The notes: a model not told the origin generated them from the letters alone. A stretch of 64,000 bases of DNA from Olsenella sp. An285 (GCF_002159625.1 NZ_NFIZ01000004.1:62001-126000); one strand, 5' to 3'; counted from the first letter of the stretch, positions 1-9,101 are shown. Translations and numbers: made by a program.

Positions 1-113
1 GGTGGGCGGTGCCGTCCGCGCGCACGCGCAGGTTGAGCCTGCGGACGCGCTTGCGCTCGACCTCGACCTCGACGCCCCCCCACGACGAGGGTCCGGGTTG
101 CCCGAGCTCCCAC
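1..113 (-). CDS. YgjP-like metallopeptidase, N-terminal fragment
   Basis: Partial gene running off the left edge. It starts at GTG 113, two codons after the stop of the XRE gene in the same frame, so no longer N-terminus is possible. The visible residues read like the first beta strands of YgjP/WLM-type zinc metallopeptidases: VEVERKRVRRLNLRVRADG, a basic stretch before R-x-D-G. The catalytic HExxH would lie outside the window. The four-base gap to the XRE gene suggests co-transcription. Identification rests on about 37 residues, so it is tentative. Confidence 0.45.
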   Translation of the reverse strand, partial: MGARATRTLVVGGRRGRGRAQARPQAQPARARGRHRP

Positions 114-116
114 GCC

Positions 117-704
117 CTAGCCGCCGACCCTCATGAGCGCCTCGATGGCGAGGGCGAGCGGCACGCCCTTGAGCGCCCAGCCAAGGAAGGTGAGCGGGTA
201 CTCGTTGTCATCCGGGCGCGCGCCGTTCTCGATGTAGTCGGCGACGTCGCGCGCCGTCTTCAGGCCCGCCTCGCGCTCGAGGGAGAAGGCGCGCCAGGAG
301 AGCCACAGCGTGGGCAGGAGGAGCGCGGCGTAGACGGCCCAGTGCACCTGCCCGAGGCCGAGGATGCGAGCGATCTCGATCGCGAACACGGCCACCCAGC
401 CGAGGCAGAGGGCCCCGTAGATGGTCTTGAGCTCCGAGCGCGACGCCTCGGCGAGCTCCGCCATGCGCCTCCTCTCGTCCTCGCCCAGAAGCTCCGGGAG
501 GCCCATGCCCAGCGTGGATGCCGCGCCCACGAGGCTCTGGATGTCGGGGAGCGTCTTGCCGCGCTCCCAGTTGGAGACCGTCTGCCTCGAGACGTGGAGC
601 TCCTCCGCGAGCGCCTCCTGCGTGAGGCCGCGCCCCTCGCGCGTCTGACGCAGCCGCTCGCCCACCCGCTCCCTGTCGCAGTCCTCCATGCGCACCTTGC
701 CCAC
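117..704 (-). CDS. XRE-family regulator with C-terminal membrane helices
   Basis: A 195-residue protein from GTG 704, preceded by a good ribosome site (GGGAGGT, about 710-716). Residues 14-68 form a classical XRE/Cro helix-turn-helix (RLRQTREGRGLTQEALAEEL, then VSRQTVSNWERGKTLPD). The C-terminal half holds two hydrophobic segments (about residues 98-118 and 122-138), then a short amphipathic end. This is the layout of small membrane-tethered XRE proteins. It is divergent from the ABC exporter at 902, so it may control it, which is inference. The target and signal are unknown. Confidence 0.8.
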   Translation of the reverse strand: MGKVRMEDCDRERVGERLRQTREGRGLTQEALAEELHVSRQTVSNWERGKTLPDIQSLVGAASTLGMGLPELLGEDERRRMAELAEASRSELKTIYGALCLGWVAVFAIEIARILGLGQVHWAVYAALLLPTLWLSWRAFSLEREAGLKTARDVADYIENGARPDDNEYPLTFLGWALKGVPLALAIEALMRVGG

Positions 705-901
705 GGCGCACCTCCCTTCGTCCGCTCAGAGTATGGCACGACGGCGCGACGGTGTCTGTCAAAAGTCTTTTGCGGCGCGGGTTTTCCGAGGTCGCGTGAG
801 AGGGACAAACCGTGCGACCGAGCCACCCGGTCGTGCGGGCAGGTCTGCGCGAGGGGTCGTTTGGGTACCATGAAGTGGTCGAGGCACCATCTGGAGGACC
901 C
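705..901. promoter_or_regulatory. Divergent intergenic region, XRE gene / ABC exporter
   Basis: This 197-nt gap separates the XRE regulator (leftward) from the ABC exporter (rightward). It holds the XRE ribosome site near 710-716 and the exporter ribosome site GGAGG at about 892-896. I see no clear -35/-10 pair and no strong palindrome, so the promoters cannot be placed with confidence. Confidence 0.4.
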
Positions 902-3900
902 ATGCTCGAGCTCAAGGACATCTGCAAGCGCTACACCACCGACTCCTTCACCCAGGTCGCGCTCGACCACGTCTCCGTCGCCTTTCGCGACAACGAGTTC
1001 GTGGCCGTGCTGGGGCCCTCGGGCTCGGGCAAGACCACGATGCTCAACATCGTGGGCGGCCTCGACCACTTTGACGAGGGCGACCTCGTGATCGACGGCA
1101 TCTCCACCCGCGAGTACCGCGACCGCGACTGGGACACCTACCGCAACAACCGCATCGGCTTCGTCTTCCAGAGCTACAACCTCATCCCGCACCAGACGAT
1201 CCTCGCCAACGTGGAGCTCGCGCTCACGCTCTCGGGCGTGGGGCGCTCCGAGCGCCGGCGCCGCGCGCTCGACGCCCTCGCGCGCGTGGGCCTCGCCGAC
1301 CATGTGAACAAGCGCCCGAGCCAGCTCTCCGGCGGCCAGATGCAGCGCGTGGCCATAGCTCGCGCCCTCATCAACGACCCCGAGATCCTGCTCGCCGACG
1401 AGCCCACGGGCGCCCTCGACTCCGCCACCTCCGTGCAGGTCATGGACCTCCTCAAGGAGGTCGCGCGGGACCGCCTGGTGGTCATGGTCACGCACAACCC
1501 CGAGCTCGCGCGCCAGTACGCCACCCGCATCGTGGAGCTGCGCGACGGCCACATCACCGCCGACTCCGACCCCCTCGACCCCAACGCCGTCCCCCGGCGC
1601 GAGGCCAAGCGGGCGCGCCGAACCTCCATGAGCTTCCTCACCGCGCTCGGGCTCTCGTTCAACAACCTCATGACCAAGAAGGGCCGCACCATCATGACGG
1701 CCTTCGCCGGGTCCATCGGCATCATCGGCATCGCCGCGATCCTGGCGCTCGCAAACGGCGTGAACGACTACATCGCCAAGGTGGAGGAGGACACCCTCTC
1801 CAGCTACCCGCTCTCCATCACCAAGCAGAGCATGGACATCTCCGGGATGCTCTCGGAGGACGGGACGAGCGAGGGCCAGGCTGCCGAGAAGGACGACGAC
1901 CCCACCCAGATCCCCGAGTTCATGATGCTCACGGACATGTTCGCCTCCGTGGGCTCCAACGACCTCTCAGGGCTCAGGTCCTACCTCGAGACGAACCCCG
2001 ATGGCCTTGACTCCCACGTCAACGCGATCCAGTACGACTACGGCCTCACGCCGCTCGTCTACAAGCCCGACACCTCGGGCGGCGCGGTGCAGCTCAATCC
2101 CAACGCGCTCGGCACCGCCATGACGGGAGGCGCCTCCGGTGCGGCCACGGCCGGCATGTCGACGGGGGGCATGTCCGTCTTCAACGAGATGATCGACGAC
2201 CAGGAGCTCCTCGAGTCCCAGTACGACGTCGTGGCCGGCCGCTGGGCCACGGGGGCGGACGAGTGCGTGCTCGTGCTCACGCAGAGCGGGCGCATCAGCG
2301 ACTACACGCTCTACGGCATAGGCGTCCTCGACCCGGCGGAGCTCACGGAGATGGTTACCTCCGCCATGAGCGGCACGGCGGGGGAGACGGACATCGAGCA
2401 GGGGGAGGTCGACTTCACCTACGACGACGCCCTGGCGCTCTCCTTCAAGGTCATCAGCCCCGCGGACGAGTACCGCAAGAACGAGGAGACCGGCGGCTGG
2501 ACGGACATGTCCTCCGACGAGCAGTTCATGGTCGATGCCGTGAACAATGGCCTCGACCTGCACGTGGTGGGCGTCGTGCGCCCCAACGAGTCCTCGGACG
2601 CCAAGGCGCTCTCCGCGGGCATCGCCTACACCCCGGCGCTCACGACCGCGCTCATGGAGCGCGCGGACCAGTCCCAGATCGTCCAGCAGCAGCTGGCCAA
2701 CCCCGAGGTGGACGTCTTCACCGGCAAGAGCTTCGACACCCTCCAGGAGGAGGCGCGGGCGGGCGTCGACCTCGAGAGCCTCTTCTCCGTTGACGAGCAG
2801 CAGCTTCGCTCCGCGTTCTCCTTCGACACGAGCGGGCTCTCGGCCGCGTTCGACCCGTCGGGCATCGACCTCTCCGGCGTCTCCGTCGACCTCTCGAGCG
2901 TGGCGAGCTCCGTCGACGTGGAGTCGCTCGTGGCGGGCGCGCCCTCACCGGACTTCTCCTCCATCCTCGAGGAGGCGGTGACGGACCCGCCGGTCACGCT
3001 CGAGCAGCTCGAGGAGGCGGCGCGCCTGGGCGGCGAGCTCACGAGCGGCTTCGTCCGCTGGTGGGGCGAGAACGCGGGCGCCCTCGACCCCAACGACGAG
3101 GGCTTCGTCCAGGGCGTCATAGACCTCATGGGGCAGTACCTGGAGACCGAGGAGGCCCAGGTTCTTCTCGCCCAGATCGACGAGGTGGCGGGCCAGCCGG
3201 TGCGCGAGCGCGTGGAGAAGATCGTCTCCGACTACGTGGCGGACGAGCTCGCCCCGTACCTGCAGACCTTCCTCCAGAGCATGTCCGCCCAGATAGGGGA
3301 CGCCATCTCGGCCCAGCTCCAGTCCGCGATCTCGCAGATCATGGGCAGCTACGCGAGCCAGGTCTCCGCCGGCCTCTCGGGCCTGCAGGACGCGTTCTCC
3401 GTGGACGTGGACGCGCTCTCCTCGTCCATACACTTCAACATGGACGCAGAGGACCTGACCTCGCTCATGGAGAGCTACGCAAACGCGAGCCAGCTCACCT
3501 ATGACAACAACCTCCAGACGCTCGGCTACGCCACGCCGGACGATCCGGCGGCCATCCAGATCTACCCCAAGGACTTCGAGGCCAAGGAGAGCGTGCTCGA
3601 CATCATCGAGGGGTACAACGACGAGCAGCGTGCGGCGGGCAACGACGACGCGGTAATCACCTACACGGACTACATGGGCGTCATCATGGGCAGCGTGACC
3701 GACATCGTGAACATGATCTCGCTCGTGCTCATCGCCTTCGTGAGCATCTCCTTGGTGGTGAGCTCCATCATGATCGGCATCATCACCTACATCTCCGTGC
3801 TCGAGCGCAAGAAGGAGATCGGCATCCTGCGCGCCATCGGCGCCTCCAAGGGCAACGTCGCGAGCGTCTTCAACGCCGAGACCTTCATCGAGGGTCTCAT

Positions 3901-4117
3901 CTCCGGCGTCTTTGCCATCGCCGTGGTGGTGATCGTGTCCGTTCCCGTGAACGCGTGGGTCCTCGCGGACTTCAACGTGGAGAACATCATGAGCCTGCCG
4001 TGGACGTCCGCGGCCGTGCTCGTGTGCATCTCCGTGGCGCTCACGCTGGTCGCCGGCCTCATCCCGTCGAGCGCCGCCAGCCGTCGCGACCCGGTGGAGG
4101 CCCTTCGCAGCGAGTAA
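902..4117 (+). CDS. ABC exporter, fused ATPase and FtsX-type permease (MacB/YknYZ-like)
   Basis: A 1,071-residue protein. The start is ATG 902, with GGAGG a few bases upstream; a longer frame begins at 812 but lacks a ribosome site. Residues 1-225 are an ABC ATPase: Walker A GPSGSGKT (38-45), signature LSGGQ (142-146), Walker [13 protein letters not shown] (from 162). A basic linker leads to a first membrane segment near residues 255-275, then a very large extracellular region (about 275-930) rich in D, S, A and Q with coiled-coil potential. Three C-terminal membrane helices form the FtsX domain ([14 protein letters not shown] signature). Such mechanotransmission-type exporters move lipoproteins, peptides or antibiotics; the substrate here is unknown. 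Confidence 0.85.
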   Translation: MLELKDICKRYTTDSFTQVALDHVSVAFRDNEFVAVLGPSGSGKTTMLNIVGGLDHFDEGDLVIDGISTREYRDRDWDTYRNNRIGFVFQSYNLIPHQTILANVELALTLSGVGRSERRRRALDALARVGLADHVNKRPSQLSGGQMQRVAIARALINDPEILLADEPTGALDSATSVQVMDLLKEVARDRLVVMVTHNPELARQYATRIVELRDGHITADSDPLDPNAVPRREAKRARRTSMSFLTALGLSFNNLMTKKGRTIMTAFAGSIGIIGIAAILALANGVNDYIAKVEEDTLSSYPLSITKQSMDISGMLSEDGTSEGQAAEKDDDPTQIPEFMMLTDMFASVGSNDLSGLRSYLETNPDGLDSHVNAIQYDYGLTPLVYKPDTSGGAVQLNPNALGTAMTGGASGAATAGMSTGGMSVFNEMIDDQELLESQYDVVAGRWATGADECVLVLTQSGRISDYTLYGIGVLDPAELTEMVTSAMSGTAGETDIEQGEVDFTYDDALALSFKVISPADEYRKNEETGGWTDMSSDEQFMVDAVNNGLDLHVVGVVRPNESSDAKALSAGIAYTPALTTALMERADQSQIVQQQLANPEVDVFTGKSFDTLQEEARAGVDLESLFSVDEQQLRSAFSFDTSGLSAAFDPSGIDLSGVSVDLSSVASSVDVESLVAGAPSPDFSSILEEAVTDPPVTLEQLEEAARLGGELTSGFVRWWGENAGALDPNDEGFVQGVIDLMGQYLETEEAQVLLAQIDEVAGQPVRERVEKIVSDYVADELAPYLQTFLQSMSAQIGDAISAQLQSAISQIMGSYASQVSAGLSGLQDAFSVDVDALSSSIHFNMDAEDLTSLMESYANASQLTYDNNLQTLGYATPDDPAAIQIYPKDFEAKESVLDIIEGYNDEQRAAGNDDAVITYTDYMGVIMGSVTDIVNMISLVLIAFVSISLVVSSIMIGIITYISVLERKKEIGILRAIGASKGNVASVFNAETFIEGLISGVFAIAVVVIVSVPVNAWVLADFNVENIMSLPWTSAAVLVCISVALTLVAGLIPSSAASRRDPVEALRSE

Positions 4118-4121
4118 TGGC

Positions 4122-4158
4122 GTAACATGACAAAGGGACTGTCCCCTTGTCATGTTAC
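4122..4158. repeat. Dispersed hairpin with GGGACTGTCCCC-type centre (copy A)
   Basis: Two 18-nt arms, 4122-4139 (GTAACATGACAAAGGGAC) and 4141-4158 (GTCCCCTTGTCATGTTAC), pair with one mismatch around a single T. The hairpin starts five bases after the exporter stop codon and ends just before the ribosome site of the next gene. It belongs to a family also seen at 7048, 24529, 49967 and, more degenerate, near 52270 and 52861. Confidence 0.85.
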
Positions 4159-4171
4159 GTGAGGAGCTCGC

Positions 4172-4564
4172 ATGCTGCAGAAGGACTACATCCTTGAGAT
4201 AGTCGGCCAGTTCGTGGATGGCGTGTCCGACGCGCTCAGGCGCGCCGTGGCGGGGGAGGCCTCCGGCACGGACGACGTCGAGCGCCAGATCGGCGAGCTT
4301 CTCGAGCTCGACCCGGCCACCGCGCTCGTCCTCGCGCCCGACTCGCTCGTGACGATGATGGTGATCTCCGGCATGGCGGACTCCGTGGCGAGCTACGTCT
4401 GCTACGCGCTCGACCGCCTGGCGACCGTGTACGAGCGCGAGGGCAACGACGACCTCGCCGGGCTGCGTCGCCTCCAGGCGCAGGCCGTCGCGGATTCGTT
4501 CGGGTGCGACCCCGCCGACGTCCCCCAGGAGCTCGCCGCGCTCGACTCCGAGCTCTTCTCGTAG
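4172..4564 (+). CDS. DUF6483-like small helical protein
   Basis: A 130-residue, mostly helical acidic protein from ATG 4172, with GAGGAG (about 4160) as ribosome site. It has no signal peptide or membrane segment. It resembles the DUF6483 family of Firmicutes and Coriobacteriia: an N-terminal LQKDYILEIVGQF, a central ATALVLAPDSLVTMM patch and a C-terminal ADSFG segment. The function is unknown. It follows the ABC exporter after only a hairpin, so read-through from the exporter promoter is possible. Confidence 0.6.
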   Translation: MLQKDYILEIVGQFVDGVSDALRRAVAGEASGTDDVERQIGELLELDPATALVLAPDSLVTMMVISGMADSVASYVCYALDRLATVYEREGNDDLAGLRRLQAQAVADSFGCDPADVPQELAALDSELFS

Positions 4565-4821
4565 AGGCTCGGGGGTCTCGCGGACCGCATCCCTTTTCTG
4601 CGCGTATGGGCCCTTCCGTGGTGTACGATGGAAGACCCGCGACTGCGCTCGACGGCCTTTACCGCGGGGACCGCGGATTGGTCGTTGACTCCTACCGCCA
4701 GACGGTTCTTGAAAGGCTCCGACCGCGGTCCCCCGCACTTCTCGCCCCTCCGCCCCTCACATCCTCTCCCAAACGGGAAGAGTCTACGTGTAGGCAAGAC
4801 TCGGCCCCGGGAGGTGGAACC
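4565..4821 (+). other. Non-coding left flank of IS110 element; candidate bridge-RNA region
   Basis: These 257 nt lie between the DUF6483-like stop and the recombinase start; an in-frame extension of the recombinase upstream to 4504 has no ribosome site and overlaps the previous gene. In IS110-group elements the 5' non-coding end encodes the bridge RNA that pairs with target and donor DNA (known for IS621). Here an inverted repeat is visible, GCGGGGACCGCGG (4664-4676) against CCGCGGTCCCCCGC (4723-4736), with a smaller pairing near the start codon. The loops that would be guides cannot be assigned without a covariance model. A copy of CCGCACTTCTCG lies at about 4733-4744. Confidence 0.4.
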
Positions 4822-6009
4822 ATGATCGCCGTTGGCATCGACGTGGCTAAGGACAAGCACGACTGCCTGGTCATCGGGGGAGGAGGGGAGATTCTCGCGG
4901 ACTCCTTCGTCATCCCCAACAGCCAGGAGGGCTTCCTGCAGCTTCTGGGGAGGATCGGCGAGTGCGTCGAGGGGTGCGAGCGCGGGCGCGAGGAGGTGCG
5001 CGTGGGCCTCGAGGCGACGGGCCACTACGGCACCAACCTCCTGGCGTTTCTCGTCGATGCCGGCCTCTCCGTCTACGTGCTCAACCCCCTCTCCACCAAC
5101 CTCTACCGCAAGAGCCTGAGCCTGCGGAAGACCAAGACCGACCGCGTGGACGCCCGCACCATCGCCGCCATGCTCATGTCGGACTCCGGACTCGTCCCGT
5201 ACCGCGCGGAGGCACGCCGCACGGAGGACCTCAAGTCGCTCACGCGCTACCGCTTTGACAAGGTGCGCGAGCGCGCCAAGCTCAAGCAGTCCATCTCGCG
5301 CCTCGTGTGCATACTCTTCCCCGAGCTCGAGAGGATCGTGCCCTCGCTCCACATGCGCTCGGTCTACGAGCTGCTCGGCGCCTTCCCCGGGGCCGAGCAG
5401 GTGGCGGGCGCCAGCGTCTCGGAGCTCTCGGACCTCCTTGAGCGGAGCTCCAAGGGCCACTACAAGCGCAGCGCCGCGGAGGAGATACGCGAGGCCGCGC
5501 GAGCCTCCATCGGCACCCGCGCGCCCGCAAAGTCCCTCGAGCTCCAGCACACCATCCGCCTCGCGCGGGAGCTCGGAAGCGAGGTGGACGAGGTCGAGCG
5601 CTTCATCAAGGCGATCCTGCTCGAGATCGCCTCTCCCATCACCACCATCCCCGGTCTGGGCTTCAGGATGGCGGCGATGATCATCGCGGAGGCGGGGGAC
5701 TTCTCGCGCTTCGAGTCCGCGGACAAGCTCCTGGCGTACGCGGGGATGTCCCCCTCGACCTACCAGTCCGGCCAGCTCAGGAACTGCTACCCCCACATGG
5801 AGAAGCGCGGGTCGCGATACCTGCGCTACGCCCTCTACAACGCCACCAAGCACGTCTGCCGCTACGACCCCACCTTCGCGGCGTACCTGGGGAAGAAGTG
5901 CTCCGAGGGCAAGCACTACAACGTGGCCATCTCGCACGCGTGCAAGAAGCTCGTGCGCGTCATCCTGGCGCTGGAGCGCTCCGGCGAGCCGTACCGCCCG
6001 GCGGCGTAG
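4822..6009 (+). mobile_element. IS110-family recombinase (transposase)
   Basis: A 395-residue protein from ATG 4822, with GGGAGGTGG just upstream. The N-terminal RuvC-like DEDD domain is intact: GIDVAKDKHD (first Asp), VGLEATGHYG (Glu) and KTKTDRVDARTIA (Asp pair). The C-terminal Transposase_20 domain holds PGLGFRMAAMIIAEAGDFSRF and the region GMSPSTYQSGQ, containing the expected catalytic serine. Length and order match functional IS110 transposases, which recombine a circular intermediate without terminal inverted repeats. No frameshift is seen, so the element may be active. Its right boundary should lie close after 6009, near the large palindrome at 6036. The host target site cannot be defined from one copy. 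Confidence 0.9.
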
Positions 6010-6035
6010 CGCGGGGCGCCGTGGTATCGTGGCGG

Positions 6036-6158
6036 AACCTGACAGTTTGCCCGGGCCCGGCCTGACAGTTTGCCCGGGTCCAGCTGTCAAGTTGGCCAAC
6101 AGCTTGACAGCTGGACCCGGGCAAACTGTCAGGCCGGGCCCGGGCAAACTGTCAGGTT
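6036..6158. repeat. 56-bp perfect inverted repeat with four copies of an 18-mer
   Basis: The arms 6036-6091 and 6103-6158 are exact reverse complements over 56 nt, separated by 11 nt (TTGGCCAACAG). Each arm contains CCTGACAGTTTGCCCGGG twice, so the 18-mer is present four times, two in each orientation. It lies 26 nt after the IS110 recombinase stop and 28 nt before the PP2C-like start. The 13-mer GGGCAAACTGTCA from this repeat recurs at 43750-43762. A perfect palindrome this long is unusual in a chromosome. Confidence 0.95.
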
Positions 6159-6186
6159 GGCGGCTGGCGAGAAGAACGGGGGTCCC

Positions 6187-7050
6187 ATGGCGAGGTCGTT
6201 CTGCATCACGGATCGCGGAAACGCGGCGAACGAGGACTTCGTCCGGGTGGCGGACTCGTACGGGGTCGTGATCGACGGGGCCTCCGGACTTGCGGGCGCC
6301 CCGCTCTTCGCGGGCCGCTTCGCCTCGAACGCGCAGTGGCTGGCTCACGTCGTGGGCGCCGCCGTCTGCGAGGCGCTCGACGCGGGCGCGCGGGCGGAGG
6401 AGGCGCTCGAGGGGGCGGTCTCGCTCGCTCGGGGTGAGCTCGAGACGGCCGCGGGAACGCCCCTCGCGGAGATGGACCCCCTCGCCGTCCCCTCGGCGAC
6501 GCTCGCGCTCGTGGTCGTTGGCGACGAGTCGGTCGAGCTCTACGGCCTGGGAGACTCACCCATGGCGGCCCTCATGCGGGACGGCTCGCTCGTCGTCTCC
6601 ACCGACGACGTCCTCGAGGAGCTCGACGCGCGAGCGGTCGCCCTCATGTCGGAGCGCGACCCCGGCCTCGCCCTCACCGGCCCCGAGCGCCGCCGGCTCG
6701 TGGACGACGTCGTGCGCGCGCACCGGCTGCTCCGCAACACGGAGGGCGGCTACTGGAGCCTGGATCCCACGGGGGCGGCCCTCGCGCACCTGAGGCGCCG
6801 CTCGCTCCCCAGGGACGAGGTGGCTTCCGTCGCGGGCATGAGCGACGGCTTCTGGCGCGCGTTCGCGCGTTCCGGCCCCGCTGCGTTTGGCGTGGCGGAC
6901 CCGGCGGCGGAACTCGCCCGCCTCACGCCCGAGAGGTCCCGCACTATCCTGGTGCGCCTCCGCGAGCTCGAGGCCTCGGACCCCGACTATCTCCGCTTCC
7001 CGCGCCTCAAGCGCTCCGACGACGCAAGCCTCTTCTGGCTCGAAGGCTGA
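6187..7050 (+). CDS. PP2C-like protein phosphatase domain protein
   Basis: A 287-residue protein from ATG 6187. The N-terminus reads ITDRGNAANEDF, then VVIDGASG, matching the RGxxxxNED and DG(A/M)xG metal-binding motifs of PP2C serine/threonine phosphatases. LYGLGDSPMAAL (about residue 119) matches the later GDS strand, and a C-terminal helical part contains an ASVAGMSDGF motif. This is a divergent, compact, soluble PP2C with no kinase gene next to it. The substrate is unknown. A copy of CGAGAAGAAC (6168-6177) precedes the start, and the stop codon is part of the hairpin at 7048-7074. Confidence 0.65.
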   Translation: MARSFCITDRGNAANEDFVRVADSYGVVIDGASGLAGAPLFAGRFASNAQWLAHVVGAAVCEALDAGARAEEALEGAVSLARGELETAAGTPLAEMDPLAVPSATLALVVVGDESVELYGLGDSPMAALMRDGSLVVSTDDVLEELDARAVALMSERDPGLALTGPERRRLVDDVVRAHRLLRNTEGGYWSLDPTGAALAHLRRRSLPRDEVASVAGMSDGFWRAFARSGPAAFGVADPAAELARLTPERSRTILVRLRELEASDPDYLRFPRLKRSDDASLFWLEG

Positions 7051-7074
7051 CAAAGGGGACAGGGTACTTTGTCA
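7048..7074. repeat. Dispersed hairpin family, copy B, overlapping a stop codon
   Basis: TGACAAAG (7048-7055) pairs with CTTTGTCA (7067-7074) around GGGACAGGGTA. The TGA is the stop codon of the PP2C-like gene. The arm sequence (TGACAAAGGGGAC) matches copy A at 4122 and copy C at 24529, though the right half is diverged. Confidence 0.75.
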
Positions 7075-7128
7075 TGTCCGGCGCCCACGCCCCCTTTTGC
7101 GAAGTTAGATTCAGGTGATCTGTCCGTA

Positions 7129-7587
7129 CTACGAGGCGATCTTTGTGCGCGGCCTTCCCGGGCGAGCTCCCTCTTGAATCCTGCGCTCTACGCTGGTCAC
7201 GGTCACGTATGTGTGACGTCCGATTCGATACCCGTCAAGCGCGCCCGATGCGATCAGGTGCGTTACGCGCCCCGCGCTTACTCCGAGTCTGCGCGCGGCT
7301 TCCGCTGCGCTCATGCGCTCCCCAGGCACCACATATGAGGCGTCCGTCTCAAAGTAGACGGGAACTGCTTCCTCAGATTCGTCAACCTTGGCAAACGTCG
7401 GCTCGGGGAGCGGACTGCCATGGAGCATGAGCGAGGCGACATAGGTCCTCATGGCGTCTGCTGCCATGGCGAGGGCGGACATGCGGTCGTCCCCAAACGA
7501 GAAGCACCCTGGAAGATCGGGCACCCTCACGTCATAGCCGCCTCCTTCTGCGGGGGAGAGCACAGCTTCGTAGATGTGTCCGGTCAT
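7129..7587 (-). CDS. hicB: HicB-family antitoxin with C-terminal helix-turn-helix
   Basis: A 152-residue protein. Start ATG 7587 overlaps the hicA stop (ATGA), the usual translational coupling; a longer frame to 7641 would lie inside hicA. Residues 1-60 are the HicB partial RNase H fold (YEAVLSPAEGGGYDVRVPDLPGCFSFGD). Residues about 95-140 form an excisionase-type helix-turn-helix (MSAAEAARRLGVSAGRVTHL) that should bind the operator upstream of hicA. The protein would neutralise HicA and repress the operon. Confidence 0.9.
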   Translation of the reverse strand: MTGHIYEAVLSPAEGGGYDVRVPDLPGCFSFGDDRMSALAMAADAMRTYVASLMLHGSPLPEPTFAKVDESEEAVPVYFETDASYVVPGERMSAAEAARRLGVSAGRVTHLIASGALDGYRIGRHTYVTVTSVERRIQEGARPGRPRTKIAS

Positions 7588-7793
7588 CCCTTGTTGCCTC
7601 TCTCTTCGAGCCATCCCGCCGCGCGCGCTATGTTTCGCCACGTGCCAATGGGCAGCTCCCTCTTTGACGTCGGCACAACCAGTATCCTGCCCGCTCTTCG
7701 GAACACGACGTGGCTGCCGCGACCGGGCTCAGACTCCCAACCCTCTCGCGCGAGTCTGCGAAGAACCTCTCGCACCTCACGTTCCTTGGGCAT
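7584..7793 (-). CDS. hicA: HicA-family mRNA interferase toxin
   Basis: A 69-residue basic protein (MPKEREVREVLRRLAREGWE). I chose ATG 7793 because AGAGGTGC sits six bases upstream; an alternative ATG at 7808 lies before that site. It has the small dsRNA-binding-like fold of HicA, with the catalytic histidine in RGSHVVF and the conserved IPIGT-type segment (LPIGTWRNIARAAG). HicA toxins cleave mRNA on translating or free transcripts. It is first in a two-gene operon with hicB, driven from the promoter at 7811-7839. Confidence 0.9.
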   Translation of the reverse strand: MPKEREVREVLRRLAREGWESEPGRGSHVVFRRAGRILVVPTSKRELPIGTWRNIARAAGWLEERGNKG

Positions 7794-7810
7794 GCGTGCA
7801 CCTCTCATAA

Positions 7811-7840
7811 AAGATAAACACTTGACAGTTATCGGTCAAG
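7811..7840 (-). promoter_or_regulatory. hicAB promoter with overlapping palindromic operator
   Basis: On the minus strand TTGACC (7834-7839) and TATCTT (7811-7816) are separated by 17 nt, a good sigma-70 promoter. The -35 box lies inside the palindrome CTTGACagttatcgGTCAAG (7821-7840). An operator over the -35 fits autorepression by the HicB helix-turn-helix. Confidence 0.7.
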
Positions 7841-8015
7841 TCGCATCGCGTCTCTGATGTGACTTCAAGGTCACCGATGCTAGCGGGCGTCGTCGAACGC
7901 CGTCTGCCCGTTTGCTTGCACGGAGCTCCCACGGCAGGTGGGGACATGGGGAGCCTGTGTGCTGTCGCTCGGTATTCGGTAAGTGGCCCAGTATGTCCGC
8001 TAAACGCCGTTGCAC

Positions 8016-8087
8016 CTGACGGATTCCTCGGGTCAAACTCTCAAGTGTGGGCAAGCTCCTGACAGCTTGGCTCGAGGAATCCGTCAG
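8016..8087. repeat. Intergenic inverted repeat, 15-bp perfect arms
   Basis: CTGACGGATTCCTCG (8016-8030) and CGAGGAATCCGTCAG (8073-8087) are perfect complements 42 nt apart. The interior holds a smaller pair, CAAGC/GCTTG, and a GACAG segment like that of the 6-kb palindrome. The element occupies the 5' region of the membrane-protein gene at 8121. The rest of the gap back to hicA (7841-8015) shows nothing I can name. Confidence 0.8.
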
Positions 8088-8120
8088 ATCCACGCGCGGG
8101 AGCGGACGAGGGGAGCGAAC

Positions 8121-9101
8121 ATGGACGAGCTCGAGAGGACGCGCCTGGAGGGGTTGCCGGAGACGGGGCCAGAGTACGAGGTGCCCGAGGAGTTGGCACC
8201 GCGCCCGGACGTCGTGATGGACGGGATCTATCGCTGGAGGAGGGTGCTCGCGGCCGTCCTGGTCCTTCTCGCCCTCGTGTCCGCCCTCCCGCTGGCGGAG
8301 GTCTTCTCCAGGCCGGAGACCTATGCCGCAACCATTGAGACGCTGGACGAGAAGAAGGCAAACGTCACGGCGCTCGTTGCCTCGTCCACGGGGCTCTCCG
8401 CCGCCATCACGGCCATCCCGGACGACGTGGGCACGCCCGTTGCGGACAAGCTCATGGACGTGAGCTCCGATCTGGGCATCGTCCTCATGGTCATCTACCT
8501 CGAGAAGTACCTGCTCACGATCTTTGGCCTCGCGGCCTTCAGGGTGCTCGTCCCGGTGGGCTGCGCCCTGCTCGTGGGCTCGCTCCTTCTGATGCGGCGC
8601 TCGGCCGTGACCGGCCCCCTCGCGCGCCTTGGCGTGAAGGCCCTGCTCATGGCCGTGGTGCTGTTTGCCGTGGTCCCGGCCAGCGTGGCCGTGACGGACA
8701 TGGTGGACAGGACCTACGAGGTCTCCGCACAGGCCCAGGCCGCCGCCGAGCAGGGCGCGGACGACGCCGGAGAGCAGTCCCAGGAGGAGGGAGACGGCTC
8801 CATCCTGGACTTCATAACCGGTATCCCCGAGATGCTGGCAGACGGCGTCTCCAGCCTCACGGACGAGGTGCTCGACCAGGTCAACCGCCTCATAGAGAGC
8901 CTCGCCGTCATGATAGTCACCTCGTGCGTCATCCCCGTGGTGGTGCTCCTGTTCTTCCTGTGGGTGGCCAACGCGCTCCTGGGCGTGGACATGTCCGGCG
9001 CCCTCGGGGCCGCGCGGGGACGCGTGCGCGGCGCCGCCCGCTCCGCCCGCCGGCAGGCGCAGGCCGCCGTGGTCGGGCGTCATGGAGGGTCTTCCAGGTA
9101 G
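8121..9101 (+). CDS. Multi-pass membrane protein of unknown function
   Basis: A 326-residue protein from ATG 8121 (GGGGAGCG upstream). Hydrophobic segments lie near residues 41-61, 130-156, 170-195 and 265-290, separated by an extracytoplasmic loop (60-125) and an acidic Q/E-rich stretch near 208-225. It ends in a basic cytoplasmic tail (RGRVRGAARSARRQ). I do not recognise the family. A CTTCTCG copy lies in the first membrane helix (GTCCTTCTCG, 8272-8281). It is a single-gene unit, with a GC-rich hairpin just after the stop. Confidence 0.55.
   Translation: MDELERTRLEGLPETGPEYEVPEELAPRPDVVMDGIYRWRRVLAAVLVLLALVSALPLAEVFSRPETYAATIETLDEKKANVTALVASSTGLSAAITAIPDDVGTPVADKLMDVSSDLGIVLMVIYLEKYLLTIFGLAAFRVLVPVGCALLVGSLLLMRRSAVTGPLARLGVKALLMAVVLFAVVPASVAVTDMVDRTYEVSAQAQAAAEQGADDAGEQSQEEGDGSILDFITGIPEMLADGVSSLTDEVLDQVNRLIESLAVMIVTSCVIPVVVLLFFLWVANALLGVDMSGALGAARGRVRGAARSARRQAQAAVVGRHGGSSR

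Noticed and set aside
2945-4738. Long minus-strand open frames opposite the ABC exporter and other genes
   Set aside because: These are antisense shadows caused by high third-position GC; they lack ribosome sites and are rich in His, Arg and Gly.
4504-4821. N-terminal extension of the IS110 recombinase frame
   Set aside because: It overlaps the preceding gene, has no ribosome site, and its composition does not resemble protein; the DEDD domain starts normally at ATG 4822.
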